The notes below the pieces were generated by a model. It saw only the letters and a program-made list of their open reading frames with translations. It was not told the origin of the DNA and did no database searches. Position numbers and translations under genes: made by a program. DNA of 64,000 nt from contig DROS01000021.1 in assembly GCA_011321815.1 (NCBI GenBank), positions 1 through 64,000 of the forward strand, written 5' to 3'. Below, piece by piece: positions 25,801 through 33,149 of the stretch. Numbering within the stretch: position 1 is the stretch's first letter; each line of letters opens with the position of its first letter. The stretch is from Gammaproteobacteria bacterium. Its GTDB lineage: Bacteria > Pseudomonadota > Gammaproteobacteria > SZUA-152.

Positions 25801-26042
25801 CCCATGCTGCGGTATTTGAAGGTGCGCTGTCACGCCTGCGACCGGTACTGATGACGGCCTCCATTGCTGCATTGGGATTAGTGCCCATGCTGTTATCGAC
25901 GGGGGTGGGCTCAGAAGTGCAGCGGCCGCTGGCAACGGTGGTGGTGGGGGGGTTGTTTTCATCTACACTGTTAACCTTGTTTGTGATTCCAGCCCTTTAT
26001 GGGGTCTTTTCCCGTGCGCACAATAAAGAGGCAAAATCGTAA
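22842..26042 (+). CDS. czcA: CzcA-type heavy-metal RND efflux transporter
   Basis: A 1066-residue inner-membrane proton/metal antiporter with the full 12-helix RND plan and two large periplasmic loops. HME-type sequences such as LDAFPDVTNVQVQI near the start and the repeated second half from about residue 540 are clear. TM4 reads AIGMMVDGSVVMMEHIF (A413 to about F429), with D419 as the proton-relay aspartate. The DFGxxxDGA form typical of CzcA is absent, so the exported metal is uncertain. The downstream copy of the porter domain and C-terminus are intact. The gene follows czcCB and precedes a cation diffusion facilitator. Confidence 0.9.
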   Translation: MLNKLIDLGVENRLLVVLALLATMVGGALILPKLNLDAFPDVTNVQVQINTEAQGLAAEEVEQLITFPIEAVMYALPDVEEVRSISKTGLSVITVVFKEGTDIYFARQLVFERLQAAKEQIPNGIGIPGMGPNTSGLGQVFQYVLLAEDGSKYDGIALRSLNDWVVKLLLMPVSGVTEVLSFGGEVRQYQVQLDPQRLLAYKLSSDDVAEAIEANNRNAGGWYLDRGEEQLVIRGVGWVRSGEEGLRDIGNIPLMDVDGVPVRVRDVAKVAFGPEIRQGAVTMTRRDASGNPEVLGEVVAGVVLKRMGANTKATIDGINARLPAIQMALPDGVTIEAVYDQSGLVDQAVTTVSTALLEAFVLIVVILMLFLLNLRATFLVLISVPISILLALMVMAQWGVSANLMSLGGLTIAIGMMVDGSVVMMEHIFSHLSRPDARHHRHAQQVLAPGDEHPYDAASDDHGMALRIQEAAREVGRPVFYAVMIIIIVFAPLFSLEGVEGKLFQPMAISIVLAMLASLLVALVVVPALATYLFKTGVREKESFIMKPLDKLYRRVLSGAMKKRAVVVGTAVALFIGSLALVPLLGTEFVPELEEGTLNIRVTLAPSSSLDTSMVVAQKLEQQLMNFPEVLYAFSRIGRPEIGGDPEPVSNVEIFVGLKPVSEWTSAPNRKALQVLMEEKMSVHPGLLFSFSQPIATRVDELLSGVRAQLAIKLFGPDLDMLAEKGNEIVALAKKVEGTRGVAMEQIGGEAQLAVRPDRDILARYGIPVAQVMDLVSDAIGGREAGQVIKGNERYDIYVRLDEANRNNIEAIRSLILQAPNGSWVKLGDVAQVGVESGPPQIRRDDVQRRVVIQSNVEGRDMGGLVAELRERIASEIDMPPGYTVVFGGQFENQQRAQARLMIVVPLSLGLIFLLLYFAFHSVGQAALIMLNVPLALIGGIAALYISGQYLSVPGSIGFIALFGVAVLNGVVMVNAINQRLLGGSDAHAAVFEGALSRLRPVLMTASIAALGLVPMLLSTGVGSEVQRPLATVVVGGLFSSTLLTLFVIPALYGVFSRAHNKEAKS

Positions 26043-26069
26043 ACGATTGCATAATCAGGTTGGCACACA

Positions 26070-26957
26070 TTGGCTCATGATCATTCCCATCATGATGTAG
26101 AAGCGATGGGCGATCAGCGTTTGCTGATCGCCATCGTCATTAACATGCTGCTGACGCTGGCCCAGGTGGTTGGCGGTGTTGTCTCTGGCAGCCTGTCGCT
26201 GATTGCCGATGCACTGCACAACTTCAGTGATGCCAGCTCCTTGTTGATTGCCTGGGTTGCGCGCAGGATTGGGCGGCAACCGCCGGACGCCTTCAAAACC
26301 TTCGGTTACAAGCGGGCTGAAGTCATTGCGGCATTAATTAATCTGGTCACCCTGGTGTTGATCGGCCTCTACCTTGTTTACGAAGCACTGTGGCGTTTTT
26401 ATAGCCCACAGGAAATCGAAGGCTGGATTGTGGTTATTGTTGCCGGAGTGGCGCTGGTGATTGATATTGCCACGGCGATGTTGACGTACAGCATGTCAAA
26501 AAACAGCCTGAACATCCGTGCCGCCTTTCTGCACAACGTTTCCGATGCCCTGGCCTCGGTGGGAGTGGTTGTGGCGGGCAGTCTTATTCTGATCTATGGC
26601 TGGTACTGGACAGATACCGTCATGACACTGGCTATTGCCGGTTATGTTCTCTATCAGGCTGCTACCATGCTGCCCCTGACTATACACATTCTGATGCAGG
26701 GAACACCTGAAAACCTTACGATTGACGAAATCATCAGTAGCATGGAAAAAGTAACAGGTGTATGCAATGTACACCACGTTCATGTCTGGCAGATTGACGA
26801 ACATCACATTGCCTTGGAGGCGCATGTTGTCATCACTGATTTTGCCCAAACAGAGCAGGTCAAAATGGCGCTGAAAGCTGAACTTGGGCAACGTTTTTCC
26901 ATTGCCCATTCCACACTGGAGTTTGAAATGACTCACTGCGGAGAAACAACACGTTAA
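26070..26957 (+). CDS. CzcD/ZitB-type cation diffusion facilitator
   Basis: A 295-residue CDF transporter with six membrane helices and a C-terminal cytoplasmic domain (LTIDEIISSMEKVTGVCNVHHVHVWQI). The transport site is HNFSD in TM2 and HNVSD in TM5, the HxxxD pairs of zinc/cadmium-type members. The first residues (AHDHSHHD) are metal-binding. The start is a TTG at 26070 with AGGTTGG upstream; the next in-frame ATG (26106) would remove this His-rich head. It lies 27 bp after czcA, so it is probably co-transcribed and moves metal from cytoplasm to periplasm for the RND pump. Confidence 0.87.
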   Translation: MAHDHSHHDVEAMGDQRLLIAIVINMLLTLAQVVGGVVSGSLSLIADALHNFSDASSLLIAWVARRIGRQPPDAFKTFGYKRAEVIAALINLVTLVLIGLYLVYEALWRFYSPQEIEGWIVVIVAGVALVIDIATAMLTYSMSKNSLNIRAAFLHNVSDALASVGVVVAGSLILIYGWYWTDTVMTLAIAGYVLYQAATMLPLTIHILMQGTPENLTIDEIISSMEKVTGVCNVHHVHVWQIDEHHIALEAHVVITDFAQTEQVKMALKAELGQRFSIAHSTLEFEMTHCGETTR

Positions 26958-27586
26958 TGTCTGGCTGTGGATGCGAGATAAAAATCAGTGATAAAGAGCA
27001 GGCTCGCACGCTTATTATTCTGTTGGCCATCAATGGCATTATGTTCATTGCCGAAATCATTGCAGGCATTATGGGTGATTCCACCGCGTTGATTGCAGAC
27101 TCCCTGGACATGCTGGCCGATGCTTCAGTATACGCCATCGGTTTGTACGCTGTTGGAAAAAGCCTGAAAGTGAAAGCCGGTGCTGCTCATTTAAGTGGTA
27201 TTTTCCAAGTGCTGCTCGGACTTGGGGTATTGCTGGATATTGTGCGCCGCAGTATTTTCGGTAGTGAACCGGAGGCCGTTTTCATGTTGGCGGTTGGAAT
27301 GGTGGCTTTGGTGGCTAACAGTATTTGTCTGGCGTTGATTCACAAACATCGTGAAGGCGAAATACACATGCGCGCCAGTTGGATATTTTCCAAAAATGAT
27401 GTCATTGCCAATATTGGCGTCATTGTCAGCGGTTTACTGGTGATGTACCTGGATTCACGTTGGCCTGATCTGGTGATCGGTTTACTGATTACCAGCATTG
27501 TGATACGGGGTGGCTTGTGTATCCTCAAAGAGGCAAACGCAGAGAAATGCGCTATTGCAAATGGGGAATGTGGTAACGGCGGATAG
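26957..27586 (+). CDS. Short cation diffusion facilitator without C-terminal domain
   Basis: A 209-residue CDF-family protein with about six hydrophobic helices. The transport residues are DSLDMLAD in TM2 and NDVIAN in TM5, rather than HxxxD. The usual cytoplasmic metal-binding domain is missing; the protein ends after the last helix with a Cys-containing tail (AEKCAIANGECGNGG). The N-terminus MSGCGCEI also carries cysteines. Its ATG overlaps the previous stop by one base (TAATG), so the two CDF genes are coupled. A different metal or a partner role to the full-length CDF is possible. Confidence 0.75.
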   Translation: MSGCGCEIKISDKEQARTLIILLAINGIMFIAEIIAGIMGDSTALIADSLDMLADASVYAIGLYAVGKSLKVKAGAAHLSGIFQVLLGLGVLLDIVRRSIFGSEPEAVFMLAVGMVALVANSICLALIHKHREGEIHMRASWIFSKNDVIANIGVIVSGLLVMYLDSRWPDLVIGLLITSIVIRGGLCILKEANAEKCAIANGECGNGG

Positions 27587-27828
27587 CAGTAATAAAGACT
27601 ATCATAATTTAATGGTCCGCTTTTTTACGTTATGTAAGAACCAGGGTAGTTGATTGCAGCTCTTCATAATTTCTAACATAACCGGTATTGAAATGTTTGT
27701 TTTAAGTCGATACCATCCCAGTTAGTCGGCACCAGGATTGGTGCACATTAATCCACTTTTCGTGCGCATTATCAGATAAATGCACTAAGGAAACGGATAT
27801 TCTAGCTCGTCATTTGGAGATGTGTTTT
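27587..27828. promoter_or_regulatory. Intergenic region before the multicopper oxidase gene
   Basis: It holds a perfect GCACC-N6-GGTGC palindrome at 27729-27744, a possible operator of unknown specificity. GGAG at 27816-27819 is the ribosome site that favours ATG 27829 over the in-frame TTG at 27814. Confidence 0.35.
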
Positions 27829-29988
27829 ATGCGCCGTAGTACTGTAACCAAGAGTACTGTAACCAGAATTGTTGCATTAGTAACCTGTCTTTCTGTCTTG
27901 CTCATTTTATCTGCTTGTGGTGGCGGTGGTGGTTCCGCCAGCGATCCATCCAATGTGAAACCTGTCGCAAAAATTTCGCCCGAAACTGAACAGTCCGTTC
28001 AGGTTGGGGGCAGCATCAACTTTACGGGAGATAACAGCAGCGATCCCGATGGAAATAACCCACTGAGCTATCAATGGACATTTTCCGGCGCCGCAACTTC
28101 AATCCGGCAATCAACCAACAGTAACGCCGGGATGGTATCGTTTTCTGAAGCTGGTACGGTGACTGTCAGTCTGGTGGTAACGGACAGTATGGGGCTGGCA
28201 TCAGACACTGCTGTTGTCACTGTCAATGTTGAGGCAGCCAACAACCAGGCGCCCACTGGGTCCATCAGCCATGACAAAGGCAATGGCAGTGTTGGCAGTA
28301 CCGGTAATTTCAGCATCACCGCAGGCAGCAGCGTCGTGTTTGACAGCAGCGTCACCGACCCGGAAGGTGACTCAATAAGTTATACATGGAATATTCAGGG
28401 CGGAACGCCAGTAACACCCGGCAACAATCGTTCAGTGACTGTCAGCTATCCGGATGCCGGTACGTTTTCCATATCCCTGATGGTAAATGATGGCGCCAAT
28501 AATACCACTATCCCTGCAACACCCCTGGTGGTTACGGTAACCAAGGATCTTCCGGCTTTTAAATATTTACCGGTATTAACGCCCACCATGGTGGATGGTG
28601 TGGCAACTTACACCTTGAACGCCCAGGAAAATGTTGACGTTGTTGTTGATACACCCGATGGAAGCTGGACAACGCCCATGATGCGTTATAACGATTTGCA
28701 ACTGCCACCGGTTATTGTTGCCAAGCGTGGTGACACCATTGAAGTGGAAGTCAACAATAATCTTACAGAGGTCAACGAAGCGACGACGGTACACTGGCAT
28801 GGATTCAAAATCCCGGGTGCCCAGGACGGCGGGCCCGATATCACCATTGCGGCTGGCGATTCGAAAACCTATGGTTTTACACTCGTGCAGCCAGCAGCTT
28901 CGCTCTGGTTTCATCCACATGCCCACGGCACAACAGCGACACAGGTTTACAAAGGCTTGGCGGGCGCTTTTATTCTTACCGACGATATCAGCGAAACCCT
29001 GGAAACCGGCAACGAATTACCGTCAGGCGAGTATGATATTGCCTTGCTGGTTCAGGACCGCCGGTTTGCTGCGGACCCCGGTAACACCGGTGTACGAAAA
29101 TTTGTATACCAGGCCGGTTTTGGGATGTTGGGTAACCGTGTATTGGTTAACGGTGTTGAGATGCCTGTCCTGAAAGTGGCCACAAGTCAGTACCGGTTCA
29201 GATTGTATAATGCCTCCAACGCACGCACTTATGACTTTGCCCTGGATAACGGCGATGATTTTTATGTGGTGGGTACCGATGGCGGGCTTTTGAATACCCC
29301 TGTGCTTACTGACCACATTGTACTGGGTGCGGGTGAGCGTGCCGAAATTGTGGTGGATTTCCGTAGCCAGCTTAACCGGCAGATCAAACTGGTCAGCCGG
29401 CCGTTTGATTCCACGGGAATTCGGGCCTTTAGTGGTGCGGGAATGAATGGGGCGCTGGCTAATGGCGCGGCTTTTGATGTGATGCGCTTTGACGTGAACA
29501 GAGCGGTAACAGATCCGGTAACGTTGTATACCCGTTTACCTGTCAGTGCAGACGTGAATACCCGACTGACGGAAGACCAGGCCACTGTTACCCGGGATTT
29601 TGTGATGAGTATGGGCATCATGTCTAACGGTGGGATGGGGTTCTTGATTAACGGAGCTACTTTCGACATCAACCGTGTTGATGAGACAGTTGCTTCCGGT
29701 GCTGTTGAAATCTGGAATATCAAAAATGCCTCGCAGGTGGAGCACCCATTTCACGCTCATGCCATACAATGGCAAATACTTGATCGTGGTATTACGGGAG
29801 GGATTCTTTCACCTGCCAGTGGAATTGATCTGGGCTGGAAAGATACGGTACTTGTACAGCCCGGTGAAACGGTCCGGTTTATTGGCCGGTTTGATCCGGT
29901 TGTAAACAGTGGCCTGTACATGTATCACTGCCACATTCTGGAACATGAGGATGCGGGCATGATGGGAACTTTTGAAGTGTTGCCATGA
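27829..29988 (+). CDS. Lipoprotein multicopper oxidase with PKD-like domains
   Basis: A 719-residue oxidase. The N-terminus is a lipoprotein signal with lipobox LSAC followed by a glycine run. Two PKD-like Ig domains (about residues 40-240) carry the SDPDGNNPLSYQWTFSG and TDPEGDSISYTWNIQ signatures. The C-terminal cupredoxin oxidase has all four copper ligands: HWHGFKIPGAQDGG, LWFHPHAHGTT, HPFHAHAIQWQ and YHCHILEHEDAGMM. CueO/CopA-type enzymes oxidise Cu(I) or other substrates in the periplasm. The lipid anchor and PKD stalk suggest surface or outer-membrane exposure. It lies on the same strand as the efflux genes, after a 242-bp gap. Confidence 0.9.
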   Translation: MRRSTVTKSTVTRIVALVTCLSVLLILSACGGGGGSASDPSNVKPVAKISPETEQSVQVGGSINFTGDNSSDPDGNNPLSYQWTFSGAATSIRQSTNSNAGMVSFSEAGTVTVSLVVTDSMGLASDTAVVTVNVEAANNQAPTGSISHDKGNGSVGSTGNFSITAGSSVVFDSSVTDPEGDSISYTWNIQGGTPVTPGNNRSVTVSYPDAGTFSISLMVNDGANNTTIPATPLVVTVTKDLPAFKYLPVLTPTMVDGVATYTLNAQENVDVVVDTPDGSWTTPMMRYNDLQLPPVIVAKRGDTIEVEVNNNLTEVNEATTVHWHGFKIPGAQDGGPDITIAAGDSKTYGFTLVQPAASLWFHPHAHGTTATQVYKGLAGAFILTDDISETLETGNELPSGEYDIALLVQDRRFAADPGNTGVRKFVYQAGFGMLGNRVLVNGVEMPVLKVATSQYRFRLYNASNARTYDFALDNGDDFYVVGTDGGLLNTPVLTDHIVLGAGERAEIVVDFRSQLNRQIKLVSRPFDSTGIRAFSGAGMNGALANGAAFDVMRFDVNRAVTDPVTLYTRLPVSADVNTRLTEDQATVTRDFVMSMGIMSNGGMGFLINGATFDINRVDETVASGAVEIWNIKNASQVEHPFHAHAIQWQILDRGITGGILSPASGIDLGWKDTVLVQPGETVRFIGRFDPVVNSGLYMYHCHILEHEDAGMMGTFEVLP

Positions 29989-30050
29989 TGTAAATAATAA
30001 ACTGTCCCGCGGTAAACTGACGGGTATTAATATCAGCGGCTTCGTTGTTT

Positions 30051-30087
30051 TTGCTCCCTCTCCCCTCAATGAGGGGAGAGGGAGCAA
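30051..30087. terminator. Bidirectional terminator between convergent genes
   Basis: A perfect 17-bp stem (30051-30067 with 30071-30087) around the loop AAT, rich in CCCTC/GAGGG. It lies between the stop of the oxidase gene and the stop of the merR-type gene. Its core resembles the smaller palindrome at 10953. Confidence 0.7.
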
Positions 30088-30127
30088 TCTGGTTTCTGAC
30101 CATTGCACAGCATGAAAGAACAAGCGC

Positions 30128-30532
30128 TCAGGTTTTATGGCTTTCTTCTATGCCTTCAATAATAGGGCAACCATCTTCACTGCCGGTGCACAGGTTGACC
30201 AACAGGGCCAGTTCATTACGCAGGGTGGTAAGGTCTTGCAGGTGGGTTTCAATTTCTGCCAGTTTACGATGGCTCAGGGCGCGCACTTCTGAGCGCGCAT
30301 GTTGCGGGTCTTCACGCATTTGCAGCAAGTCTTTGATTTCTGCCAGGGAAAAATTCATTTTTTGTGCGCGTTGGATAAATTTGAGGTGGGAGATATCTTT
30401 GTCGCTATAGGTGCGGATTCCTGATGCCGTGCGGCTGATGTTTTTTAACAGTCCGATTTTTTCGTAATAACGCAGCGTATCGGCGGTGAGCCCAAGTTGT
30501 TTGCCGATGTCGCCGATACGATAATCACCCAT
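30128..30532 (-). CDS. MerR-family metal-responsive regulator
   Basis: A 134-residue activator with the MerR winged helix (YRIGDIGKQLGLTADTLRYYEKIGLL, residues 4-29), a dimerisation helix and a C-terminal metal loop with C115 and C122 (CTGSEDGCPII). The CPII ending recalls CueR, but the spacing is C-x6-C. The position where zinc sensors have a cysteine in the dimer helix (about 79-81) has Arg/Ser. The metal is therefore uncertain. It is the last gene of the operon whose promoter at 32977-33007 is of MerR type, so it probably controls its own operon. It starts 2 bp after the preceding stop. Confidence 0.88.
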   Translation of the reverse strand: MGDYRIGDIGKQLGLTADTLRYYEKIGLLKNISRTASGIRTYSDKDISHLKFIQRAQKMNFSLAEIKDLLQMREDPQHARSEVRALSHRKLAEIETHLQDLTTLRNELALLVNLCTGSEDGCPIIEGIEESHKT

Positions 30533-30534
30533 GG

Positions 30535-30810
30535 TTATTCCTGGTGTTCATTGTGGCAGATAGCCTTGCGCAATGCCTCAGCGCTGGGCATTGTTGTAAA
30601 TACCAACACCCCGTTAATGGCGATGCCGGGTGTTGCACGAATACCCAGGGCCACCGCATAATCAAATTCATCCACAACATCAACCCGGCGCAGGTTGATG
30701 GTTTTGTTGTCCAGTTCCTTTAATACGGCTTCCACCAGTTGAAAGGCTTTACCACATTTATGGCAACCGGGTACGGAGAATATCTCGATATCAATGTTAC
30801 TGTCGGGCAT
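30535..30810 (-). CDS. Thioredoxin-like protein with CHKC redox motif
   Basis: A 91-residue cytoplasmic thioredoxin/glutaredoxin-fold protein. The active site is C16-H-K-C19 (VPGCHKCGKA), and the cis-proline loop is RATPGIAING, so the two functional parts of the fold are intact. The open frame reaches upstream to 31068, but ATG 30810, 4 bp after the stop of the NHL gene, gives a normal small protein of the family (thioredoxin_3 type). Its place in a metal-responsive operon suggests reduction or transfer at metal-binding cysteines. This is inference. Confidence 0.75.
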   Translation of the reverse strand: MPDSNIDIEIFSVPGCHKCGKAFQLVEAVLKELDNKTINLRRVDVVDEFDYAVALGIRATPGIAINGVLVFTTMPSAEALRKAICHNEHQE

Positions 30811-30814
30811 GCAT

Positions 30815-31768
30815 TTATTTTCCAGGGCGCCATTTTTGTATTTGGTGATTGGCATAGTCTGCCACGAACACACTGCCATCGTCCGCTTCTGCAACGGCGA
30901 TGGTGGTATGTGTTGGTCCGCTACTTTCAATGCCAAAAGCGTTAAGGAATGAACCATCCTGAGTAAATTTTTGCACCCGGTCATTATAAAAATCAGCGAC
31001 AAACACGTTACCGCTGGGTCCAACGGATAATCCGGTAATGGTGGTAAACCAGCCATTAAACGGGCCAAAAATATTCATTGCAAACGGCCCGCCCCATTTG
31101 GTGAGCAATTTTCCATCAGGCCCCATCGCCAGCACGCGGTCATTGTAACCATCGGCAATAAACAGGGTGCCCTTTTTTGACAGGGCAACATCCGTAGGAT
31201 AGCGTAATTTTCCACCAAAGGTGCCTGCTTCGCCGGTAATGCCCCATTGGCGGACAAAACTGCCATCGGCGTGTAACTGTTGTACCCGTTGTGTGGTGAA
31301 GCCTGCCACATAAAGGTCTCCGTTTTCAGCGACGGCAACGCCACCGGGGATGGTGAATTCCCCTGGACCTGTGCCGGGTGTTCCTATGCTGCGCCGGTAG
31401 TCGCCTTGTAATGAAAATACTTTGATTTGGTCCGCAAAATAATCGGCTACATAAAGTTCGTTTTTCGCAATAGTGAGATTCATGGGGCGCTCAAGGTCAT
31501 TCACGCCAAACTGACGCAGTGCCGTACCTTCAAGATCAAATACCTGGATACGATGATTACGGCCATCGCTGACAAATACTTCGTTACCCTTTACTGTGAT
31601 GCCTGTGGGTTCGTTAAATTGTCCGGGTGCGCTGCCTTTTTTGCCCCAGGTCTTTTCCAGAGCGTACGCGGGCTCCTGTACTGAAGGTATCCAGAAAAAA
31701 TAGGTAAATCCAATCAAAACCAGTACGATAAAAAGCAACCACTGGATGGTTTTCAGTATTGTTTTCAT
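30815..31768 (-). CDS. Membrane-anchored NHL-repeat beta-propeller protein
   Basis: A 317-residue protein with one N-terminal transmembrane helix (TIQWLLFIVLVLIGFTYFFWI). Six NHL blades follow, recognised by repeats such as GQFNEPTGITVKGNEVFVSDGRNHRIQVF, TIPGGVAVAENGDLYVAG and LFIADGYNDRVLAM. The propeller would face the periplasm. NHL propellers bind proteins or ligands; no catalytic motif (as in PAL lyases) can be stated. The start overlaps the stop of the HMA gene by 4 bp (ATGA), so the two are coupled. Its function in the operon is unknown. Confidence 0.8.
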   Translation of the reverse strand: MKTILKTIQWLLFIVLVLIGFTYFFWIPSVQEPAYALEKTWGKKGSAPGQFNEPTGITVKGNEVFVSDGRNHRIQVFDLEGTALRQFGVNDLERPMNLTIAKNELYVADYFADQIKVFSLQGDYRRSIGTPGTGPGEFTIPGGVAVAENGDLYVAGFTTQRVQQLHADGSFVRQWGITGEAGTFGGKLRYPTDVALSKKGTLFIADGYNDRVLAMGPDGKLLTKWGGPFAMNIFGPFNGWFTTITGLSVGPSGNVFVADFYNDRVQKFTQDGSFLNAFGIESSGPTHTTIAVAEADDGSVFVADYANHQIQKWRPGK

Positions 31769-32073
31769 CGTTCTTTCTCGGTCACGCTTTTCATGGTGAA
31801 TCCGGCATCATTAATAATTTCCTTCAGTTTCTTTTCGTTGAAGGTTTTTCCTTCGCGGGTTTTTACAATGACCAGGCCTTTTTGCAGATCAATATCCACA
31901 GAATCCACACCGTCAGTTTTGGTGAATTTTTTTTCGATGCCATATGCGCAAAAAGGGCAGGCAAGACCATCGACACGCATATTGTATTGAGTGCCACCGG
32001 CAAAACCGGTGGTGCTCCATAGCAGGGTTATTGTGACAAAAAATAAAAGTGTTTTGCGGCATAAAAAATTCAT
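31765..32073 (-). CDS. Periplasmic heavy-metal-associated (HMA) domain protein
   Basis: A 102-residue protein with a signal peptide (residues about 1-25, ending near TTGFAGG) and a single HMA ferredoxin-like domain. The metal site is C39-P-F-C42 in VDGLACPFCAYGIEKKF, in place of the MTCxxC form. The strand GVDSVDIDLQKGLVIV and the final GFTMKSV complete the fold. It should bind soft metal ions in the periplasm, like MerP. The CPFC sequence is a variant seen in several HMA proteins and does not identify the metal. Confidence 0.8.
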   Translation of the reverse strand: MNFLCRKTLLFFVTITLLWSTTGFAGGTQYNMRVDGLACPFCAYGIEKKFTKTDGVDSVDIDLQKGLVIVKTREGKTFNEKKLKEIINDAGFTMKSVTEKER

Positions 32074-32125
32074 GTTTGTTTACTCCTGGCACTGTTTATG
32101 GAAAGTATGAACCGGCTGCCTGTTT

Positions 32126-32950
32126 TTACAGGTGCCATTCAAAAACCGCTTTGAAACGATAATCGGATTCATCCTGTGTACCGTTCAAATTGCTGGCTAT
32201 GGGAATCTGAATGCCGGATTTAATGGCAAAGTTGCGGATGGTCCAGAATATTCCGGGAGAAACAAACCATTCTGTGCCACCGCTGTTAACCTGTGCAATA
32301 CTGTTCTGTTCTGTTTTGTCCGTTATTTCACCATTGAGTTCCAGTAACCATACTGTGTCCGGTTTTTTATATTCGGGTGGGACGGGACGCCAGCCGCCAA
32401 CAAAATCTATTCGCCATTTATTGCCTAACTTTAAATTGTTGGCATTCTTGCCGGTGGCGAGATAACGTACGCTGGCCCAGCGATACCATTTAATGCTTTC
32501 ATAACCGTAAGTGAGGCCGGTGATAAAGTCGGTGGCGCCATTGCCCAAAGGCGGGTTGGTTTTTTCGTCAGCATTGTTTGCATTGACGGCGAACATGACA
32601 GCTGCGGATTCTTGCAAGCCAAGAGAGTCTTCACGCCAGAAGCGGTATTTGGTGAATGCCTGTAAATCAGCAAGTCCGCTGGAGTTGTCCGTCGCGTCTT
32701 CTTTGGTGGCATAGGGCACATCAATGCCCGCAGCCCAATTCCCGGTAATGCCGTAGACCACCTGCGCTCCCAGCCCTGATTTTTTTCCCTCGCCAGTCTT
32801 TTCGCGGCGCAGCTCAAGGGCAGCTTCCATGCCATTCTTGAATAATACATGTGGACCAATACCGAATACGGGGTCATGGGCAAGTGTGGTGTTGCTGTAC
32901 ATAATCAATACCGCGCCTGCCCCCAAAAGTGGCCAGTTGATAAGTTTCAT
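32126..32950 (-). CDS. Probable outer-membrane beta-barrel protein, first gene of the MerR-controlled operon
   Basis: A 274-residue protein from ATG 32950 (AGGAG 9 bp upstream). It has a signal peptide (MKLINWPLLGAGAVLIMYSN, cleavage near LAHDP) and alternating beta strands (GLGAQVVYGITGNWAAGIDVPYA, FAIKSGIQIPIA), ending in YRFKAVFEWHL with a near-terminal aromatic. This resembles outer-membrane channel proteins of the phenol MetA-pathway/transporter type found in metal operons. Specificity is unknown. It lies 27 bp downstream of the MerR-type promoter and 52 bp before the HMA gene. Confidence 0.65.
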   Translation of the reverse strand: MKLINWPLLGAGAVLIMYSNTTLAHDPVFGIGPHVLFKNGMEAALELRREKTGEGKKSGLGAQVVYGITGNWAAGIDVPYATKEDATDNSSGLADLQAFTKYRFWREDSLGLQESAAVMFAVNANNADEKTNPPLGNGATDFITGLTYGYESIKWYRWASVRYLATGKNANNLKLGNKWRIDFVGGWRPVPPEYKKPDTVWLLELNGEITDKTEQNSIAQVNSGGTEWFVSPGIFWTIRNFAIKSGIQIPIASNLNGTQDESDYRFKAVFEWHL

Positions 32951-32976
32951 GGGGTGTCTCCTGTGATATTGGGCAC

Positions 32977-33007
32977 AGCATAGACCCTGGAGCCAGCTCC
33001 AGGTCAA
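32977..33007 (-). promoter_or_regulatory. MerR-type promoter/operator with a 19-bp spacer
   Basis: On the minus strand: TTGACC (33007-33002) as -35, a 19-base spacer holding the palindrome CCTGGAGC-TG-GCTCCAGG, and TATGCT (32982-32977) as -10. The overlong spacer filled by a dyad of TGGAGC/GCTCCA type is diagnostic of promoters activated by MerR-family metal sensors such as ZntR and CueR. It lies directly before the five-gene operon ending in merR. Confidence 0.88.
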
Positions 33008-33107
33008 GCTGTATTATCATGCGCGTATTGACGGGTATGATGGTTGCCGACGTAATTGGCCCACGTCTGTGTCAAAGCGGGGTTTTTATTTAAAGTGTGG
33101 TGTGGGC

Positions 33108-33128
33108 TCCCACGGGGGGGCCGTGGGA
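33108..33128 (-). terminator. Hairpin after ettA
   Basis: TCCCACGG (33108-33115) pairs with CCGTGGGA (33121-33128) around five G residues. It lies 22 bp past the ettA stop on the minus strand. No U tract follows, so the terminator call is modest. Confidence 0.4.
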
Positions 33129-33149
33129 ACCAGGAAAAAATTGCACTGG

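Noticed and set aside
27729..27744. NtrC-like dyad GCACC...GGTGC before the oxidase gene
   Set aside because: The half-sites are six bases apart instead of five and no sigma-54 promoter follows.
30811..31068. N-terminal extension of the thioredoxin-like protein
   Set aside because: It lies wholly within the NHL gene in another frame, and ATG 30810 gives a complete fold.
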